From contig CAVVYA010000002.1 in the NCBI GenBank assembly GCA_963752345.1, positions 620,001 through 684,000 of the forward strand: DNA of 64,000 bases, written 5' to 3'. The stretch's first letter is position 1, and every line of letters begins with the position of its first letter. A program made the translations under genes and the position numbers. Below, in pieces: positions 1 to 11,848 of this stretch. Under the pieces are notes generated by a model. The model saw only the letters and a program-made list of their open reading frames with translations, had not been told where the DNA came from and searched no databases. The DNA comes from CAVVYA01 sp963752345. Lineage in GTDB: Bacteria; Pseudomonadota; Alphaproteobacteria; SMXQ01.

Positions 1-2099
<2,099 letters not shown>

Positions 2100-2154
2100 C
2101 CCGATTCGGCGCCCCTCGGGTCGCTCGGCCAGCCCGTTCGACAGGCAAATCCAC

Positions 2155-2183
2155 TTGCCAAGCAGGGGCTTAAGGTTTATTTA
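2155..2183 (+). promoter_or_regulatory. Candidate promoter for rpsB-tsf
   Basis: A TTGCCA box (2155-2160) and a TATTTA box (2178-2183) are separated by exactly 17 bp. This fits a housekeeping sigma-factor promoter and would give a leader of about 120 nt before rpsB. The leader (about 2190-2311) is GC-rich with several possible stems and could hold an autoregulatory S2 site, but I recognise no specific motif. The 2100-2311 gap holds no other gene. Confidence 0.5.
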
Positions 2184-2311
2184 TCCGCGCGCTAACTCAA
2201 CCCACACGCGGGACATGGCCGAGCGGGATCATCCGACTGGCCCTTCCGGTGTCCGGGCCGCCTCGGCGGACTGGGCAGCGCCCGCGGCGGCTCAACCGGA
2301 GAAATATCGTT

Positions 2312-3220
2312 ATGGCTATCCCGACCTTTAGCATGCGTCAGCTTTTGGAAGCTGGCGTCCATTTCGGCCACCGCACCGGCCGATGGAATCCCAAGATGGC
2401 ACCGTTCATCTTCGGCGAGCGCAATGGCGTGCACATCATCGACCTGCAGCAGACCGTGCCGATGCTCTATCGCGCCCTGCAGGCCGTGCGCGACGTCACC
2501 TCCAATGGCGGCCGCGTGCTGTTCGTCGGCACCAAGCGCCAGGCCCAGGACAAGGTGGCGGAAGCCGCCGCCCGTTGCGGCCAGTATTACGTCAATCACC
2601 GCTGGCTCGGCGGCATGATGACCAATTGGAAGACGATCTCCGTCTCGATCAAGCGGCTCAAGGACCTCGAGGAGCAACTGGCCGAGGAGAACTCGGGCCG
2701 TACCAAGAAGGAACTGCTCCAGCTCACCCGCGAGCGCGACAAGCTCGAGCGCGCCATGGGCGGCATCAAGGAAATGGGCGACCTGCCCAACATCCTGGTC
2801 GTGATCGACACCAACCGCGAGAAGATCGCCGTGGCCGAGGCCACCAAGCTGGGCATCCCGGTCGTCGCGGTGTGCGACAGCAATTCCGATCCGGACGGCA
2901 TCACCTATCCGATTCCGGGCAATGACGACGCCATCCGCGCCGTCGACCTCTATTGCAGCCTGGTCTCCGACGCGGTGCTCGACGGCATCCAGCAGGAGAT
3001 GCTGGCGGCCGGCGTCGACGTCGGCGCGTCCGACGAAGCGCCGACCGAAGCCCTCGACGGGGCTGCGTCCGGCAACGAAGGCGGCGGTGCCCCGGACGAC
3101 AAGGGCGCGCGGCGTGGTCGCGGCCGGGGCGGCGAGCGCAAGGCGCCGACCGTGGAGCGCAAGCGGACCCGCCCGGTCAAGACCGAGAGCGTCGATGAAA
3201 AGGACACTGCCGGGGTTTAA
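2312..3220 (+). CDS. rpsB: 30S ribosomal protein S2
   Basis: Small-subunit ribosomal protein S2 of 302 residues. It begins MAIPTFSMRQLLEAGVHFGH and contains the typical GTKRQAQD, NHRWLGGMMTNWKTI and PDGITYPIPGNDDA segments. The ATG at 2312 was chosen because the S2 fold starts there, although the frame stays open upstream. The last 60 or so residues form a low-complexity acidic, then Arg-rich extension (GGAPDDKGARRGRGRGGERK) beyond the usual bacterial length of about 240. Such tails occur on S2 of several alphaproteobacteria. It is followed 51 bp later by tsf, the usual co-transcribed partner. Confidence 0.97.
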   Translation: MAIPTFSMRQLLEAGVHFGHRTGRWNPKMAPFIFGERNGVHIIDLQQTVPMLYRALQAVRDVTSNGGRVLFVGTKRQAQDKVAEAAARCGQYYVNHRWLGGMMTNWKTISVSIKRLKDLEEQLAEENSGRTKKELLQLTRERDKLERAMGGIKEMGDLPNILVVIDTNREKIAVAEATKLGIPVVAVCDSNSDPDGITYPIPGNDDAIRAVDLYCSLVSDAVLDGIQQEMLAAGVDVGASDEAPTEALDGAASGNEGGGAPDDKGARRGRGRGGERKAPTVERKRTRPVKTESVDEKDTAGV

Positions 3221-3271
3221 GTTATCCCGTTCAGTCAGTTACAATCTTTATTTCAGGTTTGAGGTTAGCCC

Positions 3272-4196
3272 ATGGCGGAAATCACCGCAGCCCTGGTGAA
3301 GGAGCTTCGCGAGAAGACCGGCGCCGGCATGATGGATTGCAAGAAGGCTCTGGCCGCCACCAACGGCGATCTGGAGCCGGCTGTGGACTGGCTGCGCAAG
3401 CAGGGCCTGGCCGCCGCTTCGAAGAAAGCCGGCCGGGTCGCCGCCGAGGGTCTCGTCGGGGTCCAGACCAGCGGCAACAAGGGCGCCATGGTCGAGGTCA
3501 ATTCGGAGACCGACTTCGTCGCCCGCAACGAGAAGTTCCAGGACTTCGTCGCCACGGTGACGAAGCTGGCGCTCGACAAGGGCGCCGACCTGGAAGCGCT
3601 CAGGTCGCTGCCGTACCCGGGCGGCAAGACGGTCGCCGACAAGCTGACCGACCTGGTCGCCACCATCGGCGAGAACATGCAGCTCCGCCGCATCGCCCAT
3701 CTGTCGGTGTCCCAGGGCATCGTGGCGAGCTACGTCCACGCGGCGGCGGCGCCCGGGCCTCGGCAAGATCGGCATTCTGGTGGCGCTGGAATCGGCCGGC
3801 GCCGAAGACAAGCTGCAGGCGCTCGGGCGCCAGATCGCCATGCATGTGGCGGCGGCAAATCCGCAATCGGTGTCGGTCGACAGTCTTGACAAGGCGGCCA
3901 TCGACCGCGAGCGCAACGTGCTGGCCGACCAGGCCCGCGCGTCGGGCAAGCCGGAAGACATCATCGCCAAGATGGTGGAAGGCCGCCTGCGTAAGTTCTA
4001 TGAAGAAGTCGTGCTGCTCGAGCAGGTCTATGTGATCGACGGCGAGTCCAAGGTCTCCAAGATCGTCGCCGAGGCCGCCAAGTCGGTCGGCGCGCCGGTC
4101 AAGGTCGCGGGCTTCGTGCGGTTCGCGCTGGGCGAGGGCATCGAGAAGGCGCAGGCCGATTTCGCGGCCGAAGTGGCGGCGACCGTCGGCCAGTAA
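3272..4196 (+). CDS. tsf: Elongation factor Ts (one frameshift)
   Basis: Guanine-nucleotide exchange factor for EF-Tu, about 307 residues. The N-terminal UBA-like domain (AALVKELREKTGAGMMDCKKAL) and the core motif NSETDFVARNEKFQDFV are clear. The frame breaks near 3753, where a CCCGGG context carries one extra G; dropping it joins HAAAAPG to LGKIGILVALESAGAEDKL. The second part runs to TAA at 4196 with normal sequence (MHVAAANPQ, VLLEQVYVIDGE). tsf is essential, so sequence error is the simplest explanation. It lies between rpsB and pyrH as in most proteobacteria. Confidence 0.95.
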
Positions 4197-4310
4197 GGCC
4201 GCCGGGACAGCCGAGGATCGGAGGAGCATACGCCACGAGCGCAGTCCGGCGCCGCTCGTGGCGAGGAGATGCTGGCTGGACCGACAGCCGAACGAAAGAA
4301 AGTGACTGTC

Positions 4311-5054
4311 ATGTCGTCCATCGCCGAGGTCGCTCCGAAGCCGCTCTACCGCCGGGTTCTCCTCAAGCTGTCCGGCGAGGCGCTGATGGGGCCGGGCGAG
4401 TATGGCCTCGATCCGGAAACCGTTCGCCGGCTCGGCCAGGAGATCAAGACCGTCCACAGCCGGGGCGTCGAGGTCTGCCTGGTGATCGGCGGCGGCAACA
4501 TCTTCCGCGGCGTCAGCGGCGCGGCCGCCGGCATGGAGCGGGCGAGCGCCGACTACATGGGCATGCTCGCCACCGTCATCAATTCCCTGGCGGTGCAGAG
4601 CACGCTGGAACGGATGGACGTGCCGACCCGGGTGCTGTCCGCCATTCCCATGGCCACCGTGTGCGAGCCCTACATTCGCCGCCGGGCGATCCGCCATATG
4701 GAGAAGGGCCGGGTGGTGATCTGCGCCGCCGGCACCGGCAATCCCTTTTTCACCACCGACACGGCCGCCGCGCTGCGGGCCACGGAAATGGGCTGCGAAG
4801 CCCTGCTCAAGGGCACTCAGGTCGACGGCGTCTATTCGGCCGACCCGAAAAAGGTCAAGGATGCCAAGCGCTACGATCGGCTCAGCTACCTGGAGTGCCT
4901 GTCGCAGGACCTCAAGGTGATGGACGCCGCCGCCATATCGCTGGCCCGTGAAAACAAGATTCCGATTTTGGTCTTTTCCCTTCATAATCCGGGCGCATTG
5001 GCCGATGTTGTGTCCGGCAAGGGAAGATTCACTATAATTTGTGACGAGAACTGA
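4311..5054 (+). CDS. pyrH: Uridylate kinase
   Basis: UMP kinase of the amino-acid-kinase fold, which phosphorylates UMP to UDP for pyrimidine nucleotide synthesis. It is 247 residues long, with KLSGEALMG near the N-terminus, GGGNIFRG for phosphate binding and GTGNPFFTTDTAAALRA, all typical of bacterial UMPK. The ATG at 4311 gives a normal N-terminus; an upstream in-frame start at 4269 would add an unlikely 14-residue leader. The TGA at 5052-5054 is one base before the frr ATG, indicating translational coupling. Confidence 0.96.
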   Translation: MSSIAEVAPKPLYRRVLLKLSGEALMGPGEYGLDPETVRRLGQEIKTVHSRGVEVCLVIGGGNIFRGVSGAAAGMERASADYMGMLATVINSLAVQSTLERMDVPTRVLSAIPMATVCEPYIRRRAIRHMEKGRVVICAAGTGNPFFTTDTAAALRATEMGCEALLKGTQVDGVYSADPKKVKDAKRYDRLSYLECLSQDLKVMDAAAISLARENKIPILVFSLHNPGALADVVSGKGRFTIICDEN

Positions 5055-5055
5055 G

Positions 5056-5613
5056 ATGGCCGATCCCGATATCAGCGATATCAAGCGCCGCATGGACGGC
5101 GCCCTGACCGCCCTGAAGAGCGAATTCACCGGGCTGCGCACCGGCCGTGCCTCGGCCAATCTGCTCGACAAGGTCGTCGTGGATGCCTATGGCGCCCAGA
5201 TGCCGCTCAACCAGGTCGGCACCGTCAGCGTGCCCGAGCCGCGCATGATCACGGTCAGCGTGTGGGACCGCGGCCTGGTGGTGTCGGTGCAGAAGGCGAT
5301 CCGCGAGGCCGGCCTCGGACTCAATCCCGGCGCCGACGGCCAGCTGGTGCGGGTGCCGATTCCGGAGCTCAGCCAGGAGCGCCGCACGGAATTGGGCAAG
5401 ATCGCCCATAAATATTCGGAGCAGGCTCGTGTGTCGGTGCGCAACGTGCGGCGCGACGGCATGGAGATGCTGAAAAAGATGGAGAAGGACGGCCAGCTTT
5501 CTCAGGACGCGCACCGCACCTGGGCGGACAAGATCCAGGCGCTGACCGACGCGCATATCGCCGACATCGACAAGGCCCTGTCGGCGAAAGAAAAAGAAAT
5601 TATGCAGATCTGA
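5056..5613 (+). CDS. frr: Ribosome recycling factor
   Basis: RRF, 185 residues, splits post-termination ribosomes together with EF-G. It has the family signature RTGRASANLLDKVVVDAYG near the N-terminus and the long helical C-terminus with ARVSVRNVRRDGMEMLKK. The ATG at 5056 directly follows the pyrH stop; the alternative GTG at 5041 would overlap pyrH and add five non-conserved residues. uppS follows after 5 bp. Confidence 0.97.
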   Translation: MADPDISDIKRRMDGALTALKSEFTGLRTGRASANLLDKVVVDAYGAQMPLNQVGTVSVPEPRMITVSVWDRGLVVSVQKAIREAGLGLNPGADGQLVRVPIPELSQERRTELGKIAHKYSEQARVSVRNVRRDGMEMLKKMEKDGQLSQDAHRTWADKIQALTDAHIADIDKALSAKEKEIMQI

Positions 5614-5618
5614 GGACG

Positions 5619-6353
5619 ATGGACACAGCGCTTCGCCAGCCTGCCGACACGGCCGTGCCTGCTCATGTGGCCATCATCATGGATGGGAATGGACGCTGGG
5701 CGCGAGCGCGCGGCTTGCCGCGCACCGCCGGGCATAAGCAGGGCGCCGAAGCGGTCCGCCGCAGCATCGAGGCGTGCTTCGAGCTGGGCGTGTCCTACCT
5801 GACGCTGTTCGGCTTCTCGTCGGAGAACTGGAAGCGCCCGGAAGCGGAGGTCTCCGATCTCATGCTGCTGCTGCGGCGCTATCTGCAGAGCGAGATCGCC
5901 GATCTGCACAAGAACGGCGTGCGGGTGCGGGTGATCGGCGAGCGCGGCCGGTTCTCGCCCGACATCGTATCGCTGATCAGCAATGCGGAAGAGATGACGA
6001 AAGGCAATGACGCGCTGCATCTGACCGTGGCGCTGAATTACGGCAGCCGGCAGGAAATCGCGAGCACCGCGCGCCGTCTGGCCGAAGACGTGGCGGCCGG
6101 CAAGATCGCGGCGCAGGATATCGACGAGACGTTTTTCGGCGGCCACTTGACGACCGCGGGCATGCCCGATCCCGACCTGCTCATTCGCACCAGCGGCGAG
6201 AAGCGGATGAGCAATTTTCTGCTATGGCAGTCCGCTTACGCCGAGCTCGTCTTTCTCGACGTGTTGTGGCCGGACTTCAACAAGTCGCATTTGGAAGACG
6301 CTATTCATGAATTCCATCGTCGCGAACGGCGATACGGAGCTTCGAGCGGCTAG
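5619..6353 (+). CDS. uppS: Isoprenyl transferase (undecaprenyl diphosphate synthase)
   Basis: Cis-prenyltransferase of 244 residues that makes the C55 lipid carrier precursor for peptidoglycan and O-antigen synthesis. HVAIIMDGNGRWARARG holds the catalytic Asp and P-loop-like substrate site, and RTSGEKRMSNFLLWQSAYAE is the C-terminal family motif. It sits between frr and cdsA, the common proteobacterial order, and its stop at 6353 is one base from the next ATG. Confidence 0.97.
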   Translation: MDTALRQPADTAVPAHVAIIMDGNGRWARARGLPRTAGHKQGAEAVRRSIEACFELGVSYLTLFGFSSENWKRPEAEVSDLMLLLRRYLQSEIADLHKNGVRVRVIGERGRFSPDIVSLISNAEEMTKGNDALHLTVALNYGSRQEIASTARRLAEDVAAGKIAAQDIDETFFGGHLTTAGMPDPDLLIRTSGEKRMSNFLLWQSAYAELVFLDVLWPDFNKSHLEDAIHEFHRRERRYGASSG

Positions 6354-6354
6354 C

Positions 6355-7164
6355 ATGCCATTGTCCGGTATGCGGCTCAGGGTGCTTTCCGCGCTCGTTC
6401 TGGCGATCCCTGCCCTTGTGACCGTGTATCTCGGGCCTCCCGCCTTCGACATCGTTTTCGGTCTGGTCGCTCTCGTCATGGTGTTCGAGTGGGACCGCTT
6501 GTGCGGCGCACGGCGGCGCGACGCGGCGACGTGGATGCTGGCGGCCTTCGTCCTCGTCGCGGTCGTGCTGGCACTGCTCGGGCGTCATTCCGCAGCTCTC
6601 TGGTCGGCGCCCGCCGGCTTTGCCGCGCTGTATGTCGTGTCGCGCGGCTTGCATCGCGAGGCGCCGCTGCTGCAGGCGTTCGGCGCGCTTTATATCGGCA
6701 TTCCCGTGGTGGCACTGCTGTGGCTGCGCCATGATCCGGTTTACGGCATGGCGACGACGTTCTGGCTGCTCGCGGTGGTGTGGGCGACCGATACCGGCGC
6801 GCTGTTCGCCGGCCGCGCCATCGGCGGCCCCAAGCTCGCGCCCGCGATCAGCCCCAACAAGACTTGGGCCGGACTGTTCGGTGGCGTCGCCTCGGCCATG
6901 CTCGTCAGCCTGATGGCGGCGCTGTGGTACGGCAGTTCGGCGGTATGGCCGCTCGTCGCGGCCGGCGGCGCGCTGGCGGTGATCTCTCAGGCCGGCGACC
7001 TTCTGGAATCCCGGGTGAAACGCTATATGAACGTCAAGGACTCGGGCGGCATGATCCCGGGCCACGGCGGGTTGTTCGACCGTGTCGACGGGCTGCTTGC
7101 GGCGGCCCCGGCGCTCGGGCTCGTCTATCTCGTCATGGGCGGCGGGGCATTGCTATGGCGGTGA
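6355..7164 (+). CDS. cdsA: Phosphatidate cytidylyltransferase
   Basis: CDP-diacylglycerol synthase, an integral membrane enzyme that converts phosphatidic acid and CTP to CDP-DAG for phospholipid synthesis. It has several hydrophobic segments and the C-terminal CDS signature VKRYMNVKDSGGMIPGHGG followed by LFDRVDG. The ATG at 6355 follows the uppS stop by one base; the in-frame ATG at 6307 would lie inside uppS. Length is 269 residues, normal for the family. The 3' end overlaps the dxr start by 10 bp. Confidence 0.95.
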   Translation: MPLSGMRLRVLSALVLAIPALVTVYLGPPAFDIVFGLVALVMVFEWDRLCGARRRDAATWMLAAFVLVAVVLALLGRHSAALWSAPAGFAALYVVSRGLHREAPLLQAFGALYIGIPVVALLWLRHDPVYGMATTFWLLAVVWATDTGALFAGRAIGGPKLAPAISPNKTWAGLFGGVASAMLVSLMAALWYGSSAVWPLVAAGGALAVISQAGDLLESRVKRYMNVKDSGGMIPGHGGLFDRVDGLLAAAPALGLVYLVMGGGALLWR

Positions 7165-8375
7165 ACCTTCCGTCCGATCTGCATCGGCGCGAATCGTCGG
7201 CCGACAGCCACAGCGGTCCGCGTCATGTCACGATTCTCGGTTCGACCGGATCGGTCGGCTGCAACACCGTCGACCTGATCACCCGACAGCCCGATGCCTA
7301 TGTGGTGGAGGCGCTGACCGCGCGCAGCAATGTTCGCCTGCTGATCGAGCAGGCGTTGAAGCTGCGGCCGCAGCTGGCGGTGATCGCCGATGAACAGCAT
7401 TACAGCGCGCTCAAGGCGGGCTTGGCCGGCACCAACATCGCCGTGGCCGCGGGGCGCGACGCCCTGATGGAGGCGGCCAACCTGCCCGCCGAGTGGGTGA
7501 TGGCCGCGATCGTCGGCGCTGCCGGCCTGGAGCCGACTCTGACGGCGGTCAAGCGAGGCGCCACGGTCGGCCTCGCCAACAAGGAATGTCTGGTGTGTGC
7601 CGGCGATATCGTCTTGCGCGAGGTCAAGCGCAACGGCGCGACCTTGCTGCCGGTCGATTCGGAACACAGCGCGATCTTCCAGGTGTTCGACTTCGAAAAC
7701 GCCGCGGCGGTCGACCGCATCATCCTGACCGCGTCGGGCGGGCCCTTCCTGCGGCTCGATCTCGCCGCCATGGAACATGTCACGCCGGCCCAGGCGGTGG
7801 CGCATCCCAATTGGGACATGGGCGCGAAGATCTCGGTCAATTCGGCGACCATGATGAACAAGGGGCTCGAGCTGATCGAGGCCTACTATCTGTTCCCGGT
7901 GCCCGAAGAGCGCATCGAGATTCTGGTCCATCCGCAATCCGTGATCCACAGCATGGTGGCGTACACCGACGGCTCGGTGCTCGCCCAGATGGGCATGCCC
8001 GACATGCGTACGCCGATCGCCTATGCCCTGGCGTGGCCGCGCCGAGCCTCGTCGCCGGCGGCCCGTCTCGACCTTGCCAAAATCGGCACTCTGACCTTCG
8101 AAGCCCCGGATCCCATTCGCTTTCCCGCCCTTCGGCTGGCACGGGAAGCCTTGCAAGCCGGGCGGGGGGCTCCTACAGTCCTCAACGCCGCGAACGAAGT
8201 CGCGGTGCGGGGCTTTTTGACGGGTCAGATAGGGTTTTTGGATATCACCCGGATCGTCGAGCGTACGCTGGAGACGCTGCCGCCGATGCCGGCGGAGACA
8301 TTGGACGACGTCTGTCAAATCGACGCCCTGGCGCGCCATGAAGCAGAGCGACTCATGGTGGCCGGCAAGCCATGA
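7155..8375 (+). CDS. dxr: 1-deoxy-D-xylulose 5-phosphate reductoisomerase
   Basis: Second enzyme of the MEP isoprenoid pathway: it turns DXP into MEP with NADPH. The NADPH-binding loop GSTGSVGCNTVDLI, ANKECLVCAG and the metal/substrate motif DSEHSAIFQ are visible, as is the flexible loop with SVIHSMVAYTDGS. Length is 406 residues. The start at 7155 overlaps the end of cdsA. Together with ispDF at 57 kb and uppS it supplies isoprenoids for cell-wall lipid carriers. Confidence 0.97.
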   Translation: MAVNLPSDLHRRESSADSHSGPRHVTILGSTGSVGCNTVDLITRQPDAYVVEALTARSNVRLLIEQALKLRPQLAVIADEQHYSALKAGLAGTNIAVAAGRDALMEAANLPAEWVMAAIVGAAGLEPTLTAVKRGATVGLANKECLVCAGDIVLREVKRNGATLLPVDSEHSAIFQVFDFENAAAVDRIILTASGGPFLRLDLAAMEHVTPAQAVAHPNWDMGAKISVNSATMMNKGLELIEAYYLFPVPEERIEILVHPQSVIHSMVAYTDGSVLAQMGMPDMRTPIAYALAWPRRASSPAARLDLAKIGTLTFEAPDPIRFPALRLAREALQAGRGAPTVLNAANEVAVRGFLTGQIGFLDITRIVERTLETLPPMPAETLDDVCQIDALARHEAERLMVAGKP

Positions 8376-8390
8376 GAGTTATGGGCTGAC

Positions 8391-9521
8391 ATGGATATTC
8401 TGAATTTCATTTGGACCAACGGCGCCGCGTTCATTTTTATTTTGACGGTCATCGTCTTCATCCACGAGCTGGGCCATTACCTCGTGGCGCGGCGCAATGG
8501 CGTGCGCATCGAGGTGTTCTCGGTCGGCTTCGGGCCGGAACTGTTCGGCTGGACCGATAAGAGCGGCACGCGCTGGAAGGTCAGCCTGCTGCCGCTCGGC
8601 GGCTATGTGAAGATGTTCGGCGAAACTGCCTCGGGCAAGGCCGGCGAAGCGCACACCATGACCGCCGAGGAACAGGCGGTCTCGTTCCATCACAAATCGA
8701 CCGGCCAGCGTGCCGCGATCGTGGCCGCCGGACCGGTGGCCAATTTTGTATTGGCGATCGTCATCCTGGCGGTGATGTTCGCCACGGTCGGCCAGCCCTT
8801 TACCCCACCCGACGTCGGCGAAGTGCAGACCGGCAGCGCGGCTGAAGCCGCCGGCCTGCAGGCGGGCGACGTGGTGACGCGGATCGACGGCAGCAAGATC
8901 GAGCGCTTCGAGGACATTCAGACGATCGTGCGGATGAACCCGGGCGTGCCGCTGCGCCTGACGGTGCAGCGCGACGGGCGCGAGCTCACTCTCACGGCGA
9001 CACCCAAGCCCAGCGAGTTGGTCGACCGCTTCGGCAATCGCCAGGAGATCGGGCTGCTCGGTGTCAGCCGCATGGGCAACGCCTATGTGCGCCATGATCC
9101 GTTCTCGGCCGTATGGCGCGCGGTCGATCAGACCTTCAGCCTGTCATTCTACACGCTGCAAGCCGTCGGTCAGATGCTGACCGGCTCGCGCTCAGCCGAC
9201 GATCTGGGCGGCCCAATCCGGATCGCCCAGATGTCGGGTCAGGTGGCGGAAAGCAGCGTGATCGACGTTTTTTGGTTCCTCGCGGTGCTGTCGATCAATC
9301 TTGGGCTGATCAACCTGTTTCCGATTCCGATGCTGGACGGCGGACATCTGCTGTTTTACGGCGCCGAAGCAATCCGCGGCCGGCCGTTGAGCGATCGCAT
9401 CGTGGAATACGGTTTCCGTGTCGGCCTGGGACTGGTATTGACCCTGTTCGTCTTCGTCACCTACCAGGACCTGATGCGGTTCGAAGGGGTGGTCGCGTTT
9501 TTCAAAGGTCTCGTGACCTGA
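8391..9521 (+). CDS. rseP: RIP zinc metalloprotease RseP
   Basis: Site-2-type intramembrane protease of 376 residues. The zinc site FIHELGHYLVARR lies in the first membrane segment; a central PDZ domain (about residues 120-200, with AAEAAGLQAGDVVTRIDGSK) and the second active-site motif NLFPIPMLDGGHLL follow. The family cleaves anti-sigma factors and remnant signal peptides at the inner membrane. Its place directly before bamA (1-bp gap) is conserved and links it to envelope homeostasis. Confidence 0.96.
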   Translation: MDILNFIWTNGAAFIFILTVIVFIHELGHYLVARRNGVRIEVFSVGFGPELFGWTDKSGTRWKVSLLPLGGYVKMFGETASGKAGEAHTMTAEEQAVSFHHKSTGQRAAIVAAGPVANFVLAIVILAVMFATVGQPFTPPDVGEVQTGSAAEAAGLQAGDVVTRIDGSKIERFEDIQTIVRMNPGVPLRLTVQRDGRELTLTATPKPSELVDRFGNRQEIGLLGVSRMGNAYVRHDPFSAVWRAVDQTFSLSFYTLQAVGQMLTGSRSADDLGGPIRIAQMSGQVAESSVIDVFWFLAVLSINLGLINLFPIPMLDGGHLLFYGAEAIRGRPLSDRIVEYGFRVGLGLVLTLFVFVTYQDLMRFEGVVAFFKGLVT

Positions 9522-9522
9522 C

Positions 9523-11844
9523 ATGATCGAGGTGGGGCGTTTGCTGCGTACAGTTTCCAGGGGACTATTTGCCGCATTGGTCGTGACGCTGCTTTCTTGG
9601 AGCGCGGCGCAGCCGTCGATGTCTCAGCCTATCCCGTTGGGCGGGCGAATCAGCGAAATCCGGGTCGAAGGGCTGCAGCGTATCGAGCCTGAGACGGTGC
9701 TGTCCTATCTGACGATCAAAGCCGGCGATCCGTTCGATGCCGACCGCATCGATTCCTCCCTCAAGGCACTGTTCAACACCGGCCTGTTCGCCGACGTCGC
9801 GCTGCGCCGGGAAACCGATGCCCTGATCATCCAGGTGGTGGAGAATCCCATCATCAACCGCTTGGCGTTCGAGGGTAACGACATCATCGAGCGCGAGGCG
9901 CTGGAGAAGGAAGTCCAACTGCGTCCGCGCGTGGTCTACACGCGCACCCGCGTGCAGAACGACGTGAAACGCATTCTCGACCTTTACCGCCGTCAGGGTC
10001 GCTTCGCCGCGACCGTCGAGCCCAAGGTCATTACGCAGTCGCAGAATCGCGTCGATCTGGTGTTCGAGATCAACGAAGGTCCGGCAACCAAGGTCCGCCA
10101 GGTGACCTTCATCGGCAATCGGCGGTTCAGCGACTCGCGGCTGCAGGGCGTCATCGATACCCAGTCGTCCCATTGGTTCAGCTTCCTGCTGGGCGACGAT
10201 ATCTACGATCCGGACCGCCTGCAGAATGACCGCGAGCTGTTGCGTAAATACTACCTGGCCCACGGCTACGCCGATTTCCGGGTGATCTCGGCGGTCGCCG
10301 AGCTGACTCAGGACCGCAAGGACTTTTTCGTCACCTTCACGGTGGAAGAGGGCGAGCGCTACAGGTTTGGGCCGACCTCGATCACCACCAAGCTGCCGGA
10401 GCTCGATCCCGAGAAGCTGCGGTCGTCGGTCACCTATTCCGAGCGCGACTGGTACAACGCCGACGAGGTCGAAAATACCATCAACAAGCTGACCGACGCG
10501 GTCGGCAATCTCGGCTACGCCTTCGTCGACATCCGTCCGCGGATCGACCGCGACCGCGAAAACAAGACGATCTCGGTGACCTACGAGATCAACGAAGGGC
10601 CGCGCGTCTACGTCGAGCGAATCGACATCCGCGGCAATTCGCGCACCGAAGACAAGGTGATTCGCCGCGAGTTCCGCCTGGTCGAAGGCGATGCCTACAA
10701 CGCTGCCAAGCTCAACCGGTCGCGGCAGCGCATCCGCAACCTGCAGTTCTTCAAGAATATCGACGTGCGCCAGGTCGAAGGCTCGGCACCCGACAAGACC
10801 GTGCTCCAGGCCAATGTCGAGGAGCAGTCGACCGGTTCGTTCAACATCGGCGGCGGATTCTCGTCGTCGCAGGGTCCGATCGCCATCGTCCAGATCAGCG
10901 AGCGCAACCTGCTCGGCAAAGGCCTTCGTGGCACGGCGAGATTGATGATCGGCACGATCACCCAGGAAGTCCAGCTGAGCTTCACCGACCCGTATTTCCT
11001 CGACCGCAACTTGTCGGCGGGCTTCGACATCACCGATACGACCCGCAACAAGGTCAGCAACATCGCGTTCGAGGAAAAGGTCACCGGTCTCCAGCTGCGC
11101 AGCGGATTCACCTATAACGAGCGCCTGTCGCAGTCCTTGAATTACAACATCCGGCGCAACCGCATATCGAACGTCAACCAGGAGTCGTCGATCTATATCC
11201 AGCGCCAAGCAGGCGAATCGATAATGTCTTCGATCGGCCAGACCATCGCCTATGACAAGCGCGACAACCGGCTGGATCCGACGGAAGGCTACGTCATCCG
11301 CTTCAGTACCGATTTCGCGGGTCTCGGCGGAGACGAAAGATTTATCCGCACCGAGCTCAGCAGCACCTATTACTATTCCTTCCTCACCGATTGGGTGTTC
11401 AGCGTCGGCGCGCGCGGCGGCTATAACTACAACCTGTCCGATGATCCGTTGCGTCTGTCGAACCGCTATTTCATCGGCAGTGACGGTTTCCGCGGCTTCG
11501 CCCGCGGCGGTGTCGGCCCGCGCGACGCCTCGACCAAGGACTCTCTCGGCGGCAACAAGTTCTATGTCGGAACAATGGAAATCGCGGTGCCTCTCGGCGT
11601 CGGCCGCGAGTTCGGTCTCAAGGGCATTCTCTTTACCGATGTGGGCAGCGTATGGGGCGTCGAGGACAATCCGGGCGGCGGGCCCGGCATCAACAACTCT
11701 TCGTCGCCGCGCGTGACGGTGGGCGCCGGTGCGGCGTTCAAGACTCCGTTCGGCCCGGTACGAGTCGACCTCGGCTATGCCGTGGTCAAGGAGACGTTCG
11801 ACAAGACGGAATTCTTCACATTCAACTTCGGTTCAAGGTTCTAA
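9523..11844 (+). CDS. bamA: Outer membrane protein assembly factor BamA
   Basis: Central BAM-complex subunit, 773 residues, which inserts beta-barrel proteins into the outer membrane. It has an N-terminal signal peptide (hydrophobic stretch near residues 12-28), a series of POTRA repeats beginning at ISEIRVEGLQRIEPETVL, and a C-terminal 16-strand barrel with the GSDGFRGFARG segment. It ends in ...FNFGSRF, a C-terminal Phe typical of outer membrane barrels. No frame break occurs in 2.3 kb. The neighbours rseP and skp form the usual envelope-assembly set. Confidence 0.97.
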   Translation: MIEVGRLLRTVSRGLFAALVVTLLSWSAAQPSMSQPIPLGGRISEIRVEGLQRIEPETVLSYLTIKAGDPFDADRIDSSLKALFNTGLFADVALRRETDALIIQVVENPIINRLAFEGNDIIEREALEKEVQLRPRVVYTRTRVQNDVKRILDLYRRQGRFAATVEPKVITQSQNRVDLVFEINEGPATKVRQVTFIGNRRFSDSRLQGVIDTQSSHWFSFLLGDDIYDPDRLQNDRELLRKYYLAHGYADFRVISAVAELTQDRKDFFVTFTVEEGERYRFGPTSITTKLPELDPEKLRSSVTYSERDWYNADEVENTINKLTDAVGNLGYAFVDIRPRIDRDRENKTISVTYEINEGPRVYVERIDIRGNSRTEDKVIRREFRLVEGDAYNAAKLNRSRQRIRNLQFFKNIDVRQVEGSAPDKTVLQANVEEQSTGSFNIGGGFSSSQGPIAIVQISERNLLGKGLRGTARLMIGTITQEVQLSFTDPYFLDRNLSAGFDITDTTRNKVSNIAFEEKVTGLQLRSGFTYNERLSQSLNYNIRRNRISNVNQESSIYIQRQAGESIMSSIGQTIAYDKRDNRLDPTEGYVIRFSTDFAGLGGDERFIRTELSSTYYYSFLTDWVFSVGARGGYNYNLSDDPLRLSNRYFIGSDGFRGFARGGVGPRDASTKDSLGGNKFYVGTMEIAVPLGVGREFGLKGILFTDVGSVWGVEDNPGGGPGINNSSSPRVTVGAGAAFKTPFGPVRVDLGYAVVKETFDKTEFFTFNFGSRF

Positions 11845-11848
11845 AATT

